From Gemmatimonadota bacterium (lineage in GTDB: Bacteria > Gemmatimonadota > Gemmatimonadetes > Gemmatimonadales > GWC2-71-9): DNA of 6,198 nt. Below, one piece after another: positions 5,256 through 6,198 of this stretch (within the stretch, counting starts at the first letter, position 1; each line of letters begins with the position of its first letter). Below the pieces are notes generated by a model that had not been told where the DNA came from, did not search any database, and saw only the letters and a program-made list of their open reading frames with translations. The DNA is taken from NCBI GenBank assembly GCA_016180765.1, contig JACPAP010000130.1, positions 25,856 to 32,053 of the forward strand, in the 5' to 3' direction. Both the position numbers and the translations under genes were made by a program.

Positions 5256-5755
5256 CCCTGACCCACGACCTCGACCAGCGGCGTTCCTTTTTCCACGGCC
5301 TGCCCCGGTTCCACCAATACCGACTTCACCCGCCCGGGTCCCGACGATCGGATCTCGTTCTCCATCTTCATCGCCTCGAGCACCACCAACCCGGCGCCGG
5401 CCGCGATCTCCTGGCCCGCTTCGACGTCGACCCGAAGCACCAAGCCCGGCATAGGGGCCCGCACCAAGCCCGGCGCGTCTTGCTTCCGCTGGTCCTTCAG
5501 CAAGGCCCGCAGTTGCGCCGTCCGTTCGTCTACCACCTCGGCCGGCCACACCTCCCCGCCTTGCTGGATCTGCCAGTTGGCGCCCTGCCTGAGCAGGGCG
5601 TAGGTCCGCGAGTTTCGCTCGGAGACGAGATGGTAGATTGGGGTGCCGGGCACGCGCAGCAGGGCCGCCGCGAACCTCCGTCCGCCCACCCGCACCTCGG
5701 GCCCCAGCACCTCCACCTCCAGGTCCCGGCCCGCGATGGTCACGGTGAACTTCAT
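5252..5755 (-). CDS. Stand-alone biotin carboxyl carrier-type protein (biotin/lipoyl attachment domain)
   Basis: This 167-residue protein is predicted to carry biotin for a carboxylase or decarboxylase complex. The C-terminal half (about 95-167) is a complete biotinyl domain: the P-loop APMPGLVLRVDV (100-111), the attachment site EAMKMEN (127-133) with Lys130 as the biotinylated residue, and the mirrored half-motif GRVKSVLVEPGQAVEKGTPLVEV (141-163). Residues 1-75 form a beta-rich N-terminal region (MKFTVTIAGRDLEVEV onwards) of the kind found before the biotinyl domain of acyl-CoA and pyruvate carboxylase alpha chains. A charged linker, about 76-94, separates the two. The ATG at 5755 overlaps the preceding methyltransferase stop as ATGA; the frame runs on upstream, but only as an out-of-frame shadow of that gene. 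No biotin carboxylase or carboxyltransferase gene is visible nearby, so the partner enzyme is unknown; acetyl-, propionyl-CoA or pyruvate carboxylase are all possible. Confidence 0.9.
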   Translation of the reverse strand: MKFTVTIAGRDLEVEVLGPEVRVGGRRFAAALLRVPGTPIYHLVSERNSRTYALLRQGANWQIQQGGEVWPAEVVDERTAQLRALLKDQRKQDAPGLVRAPMPGLVLRVDVEAGQEIAAGAGLVVLEAMKMENEIRSSGPGRVKSVLVEPGQAVEKGTPLVEVVGQG

Positions 5756-6198
5756 CCGCGCCGGAGCACCGCCAGGGTCTCGACGTGGCTGGTATGGGGG
5801 AAAAGGTCGTACGCCCGCACTCTGGTGACGGAGAATGCCGGCAGGCGGGTCAGGTCGCGGGCGAGCGTCGCCGGATCGCACGACACGTAGCAGAGTCGTG
5901 CGCCCGGGCGGGATTGGCCCCACGCCTGGAGGGCGGCGCTCACCCGCGCCACCAGGCCCGCGCGCGGCGGGTTCACCACCACCGCATCGGGCTCCGGCAA
6001 ACGATGCAGAGTCTCCTCCACCAGGCCCGCGAACCACTCGATCTCCTGGCCCGCACCCGCCCGTTGGCGGGCCCAGGCGATGGCGGTACGATCTCGATCC
6101 ACGCTGAAGACGCGGGCACCGCGGGCGGCCAGCAGTCGCGCCGCGTCCCCCACCCCGCCGTAGAGGTCCCAGACCACCTGGCCGCGTACGTCGCCCAG
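5752..6198 (-). CDS. TrmA/RlmD-family RNA m5U methyltransferase, C-terminal part (cut by window edge)
   Basis: These SAM-dependent enzymes methylate C5 of specific uridines in tRNA or 23S rRNA through a covalent cysteine intermediate. The 148 visible residues run from the window edge and contain the catalytic Rossmann domain. Visible elements are SAM motif I, VWDLYGGVGDAARLLA (9-24), the motif-II acidic end FSVDRD (31-36), VVVNPPRAGL (73-82, the family's D/N-P-P-R-x-G), YVSCDPATLARDL (99-111) with the nucleophilic Cys102, and the C-terminal signature DLFPHTSHVE (127-136) with the conserved Glu136 that acts as general base in the family. The Asp after the catalytic Cys replaces the more common Asn. 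The N-terminal TRAM domain and any iron-sulphur cysteines are outside the window, so TrmA, RlmC and RlmD cannot be told apart. Its stop overlaps the biotin carrier start by 4 nt, so the two are probably co-transcribed. Confidence 0.93.
   Translation of the reverse strand: MGDVRGQVVWDLYGGVGDAARLLAARGARVFSVDRDRTAIAWARQRAGAGQEIEWFAGLVEETLHRLPEPDAVVVNPPRAGLVARVSAALQAWGQSRPGARLCYVSCDPATLARDLTRLPAFSVTRVRAYDLFPHTSHVETLAVLRRG

Noticed and set aside
5163..5549. N-terminal extension of rplM (frame open to 5549)
   Set aside because: The extension is a Gly/Arg/Ala-rich translation of the promoter gap and the antisense frame of the biotin gene. Family alignment places the start at MRTYTL (5162).
5756..6037. 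N-terminal extension of the biotin carrier (frame open to 6037)
   Set aside because: It overlaps the methyltransferase in another frame and is Gly/Pro/Arg-rich. The methyltransferase motifs prove which frame is coding there, and ATG 5755 forms a standard ATGA overlap.

Overview
The window is an ordinary but complete-looking piece of a very GC-rich bacterial core genome. Every gene I can support lies on the minus strand, so transcription runs from the high coordinates towards position 1. Gene content and order, with protein lengths and sequences close to what I remember of ribosomal protein S2 and short-form EF-Ts, fit a GC-rich phylum such as Gemmatimonadota. That placement is inference, and a 16S or marker-gene search would be needed to settle it. 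There are no mobile elements, tRNA or rRNA genes, CRISPR arrays or defence genes, and nothing looks recently transferred.

In transcription order: (1) the C-terminal end of a TrmA/RlmD-type RNA m5U methyltransferase (5752-6198, cut by the window edge) overlaps by 4 nt (2) a stand-alone biotin carrier protein with an EAMKMEN site (5252-5755). A good sigma-70-type promoter (TTGACC, 17 bp, TAGCAT) overlaps the stop codon of the biotin gene. It probably starts a translation-gene operon: (3) rplM (uL13), (4) rpsI (uS9), (5) rpsB (uS2), (6) tsf (EF-Ts), (7) pyrH (UMP kinase), (8) frr (ribosome recycling factor), (9) cdsA (CDP-diglyceride synthase) and (10) the N-terminal 134 residues of dxr (DXP reductoisomerase), cut off at position 1.

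The genes are packed tightly, with overlaps of 1 or 4 nt at tsf/pyrH, pyrH/frr and cdsA/dxr. The only larger gaps are 89 bp (biotin gene to rplM), 169 bp (rpsI to rpsB) and 103 bp (rpsB to tsf). Each of these holds structure: a promoter, a C/G-run repeat with G-quadruplex potential that can also fold into a long hairpin, and an attenuator-like hairpin with a short T run. These are the likely points where expression of the ribosomal genes is separated from that of the downstream genes.

The cluster links ribosome assembly (L13, S9, S2), elongation and recycling (EF-Ts, RRF), pyrimidine nucleotide supply (PyrH), phospholipid precursor synthesis (CdsA) and isoprenoid precursor synthesis (Dxr). 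The most distinctive points are the absence of uppS between frr and cdsA, an S2 protein with a long acidic then arginine-rich C-terminal tail, the G-rich intergenic element, and a biotin carrier gene paired with an RNA methyltransferase instead of a carboxylase. I found no convincing new biological system.
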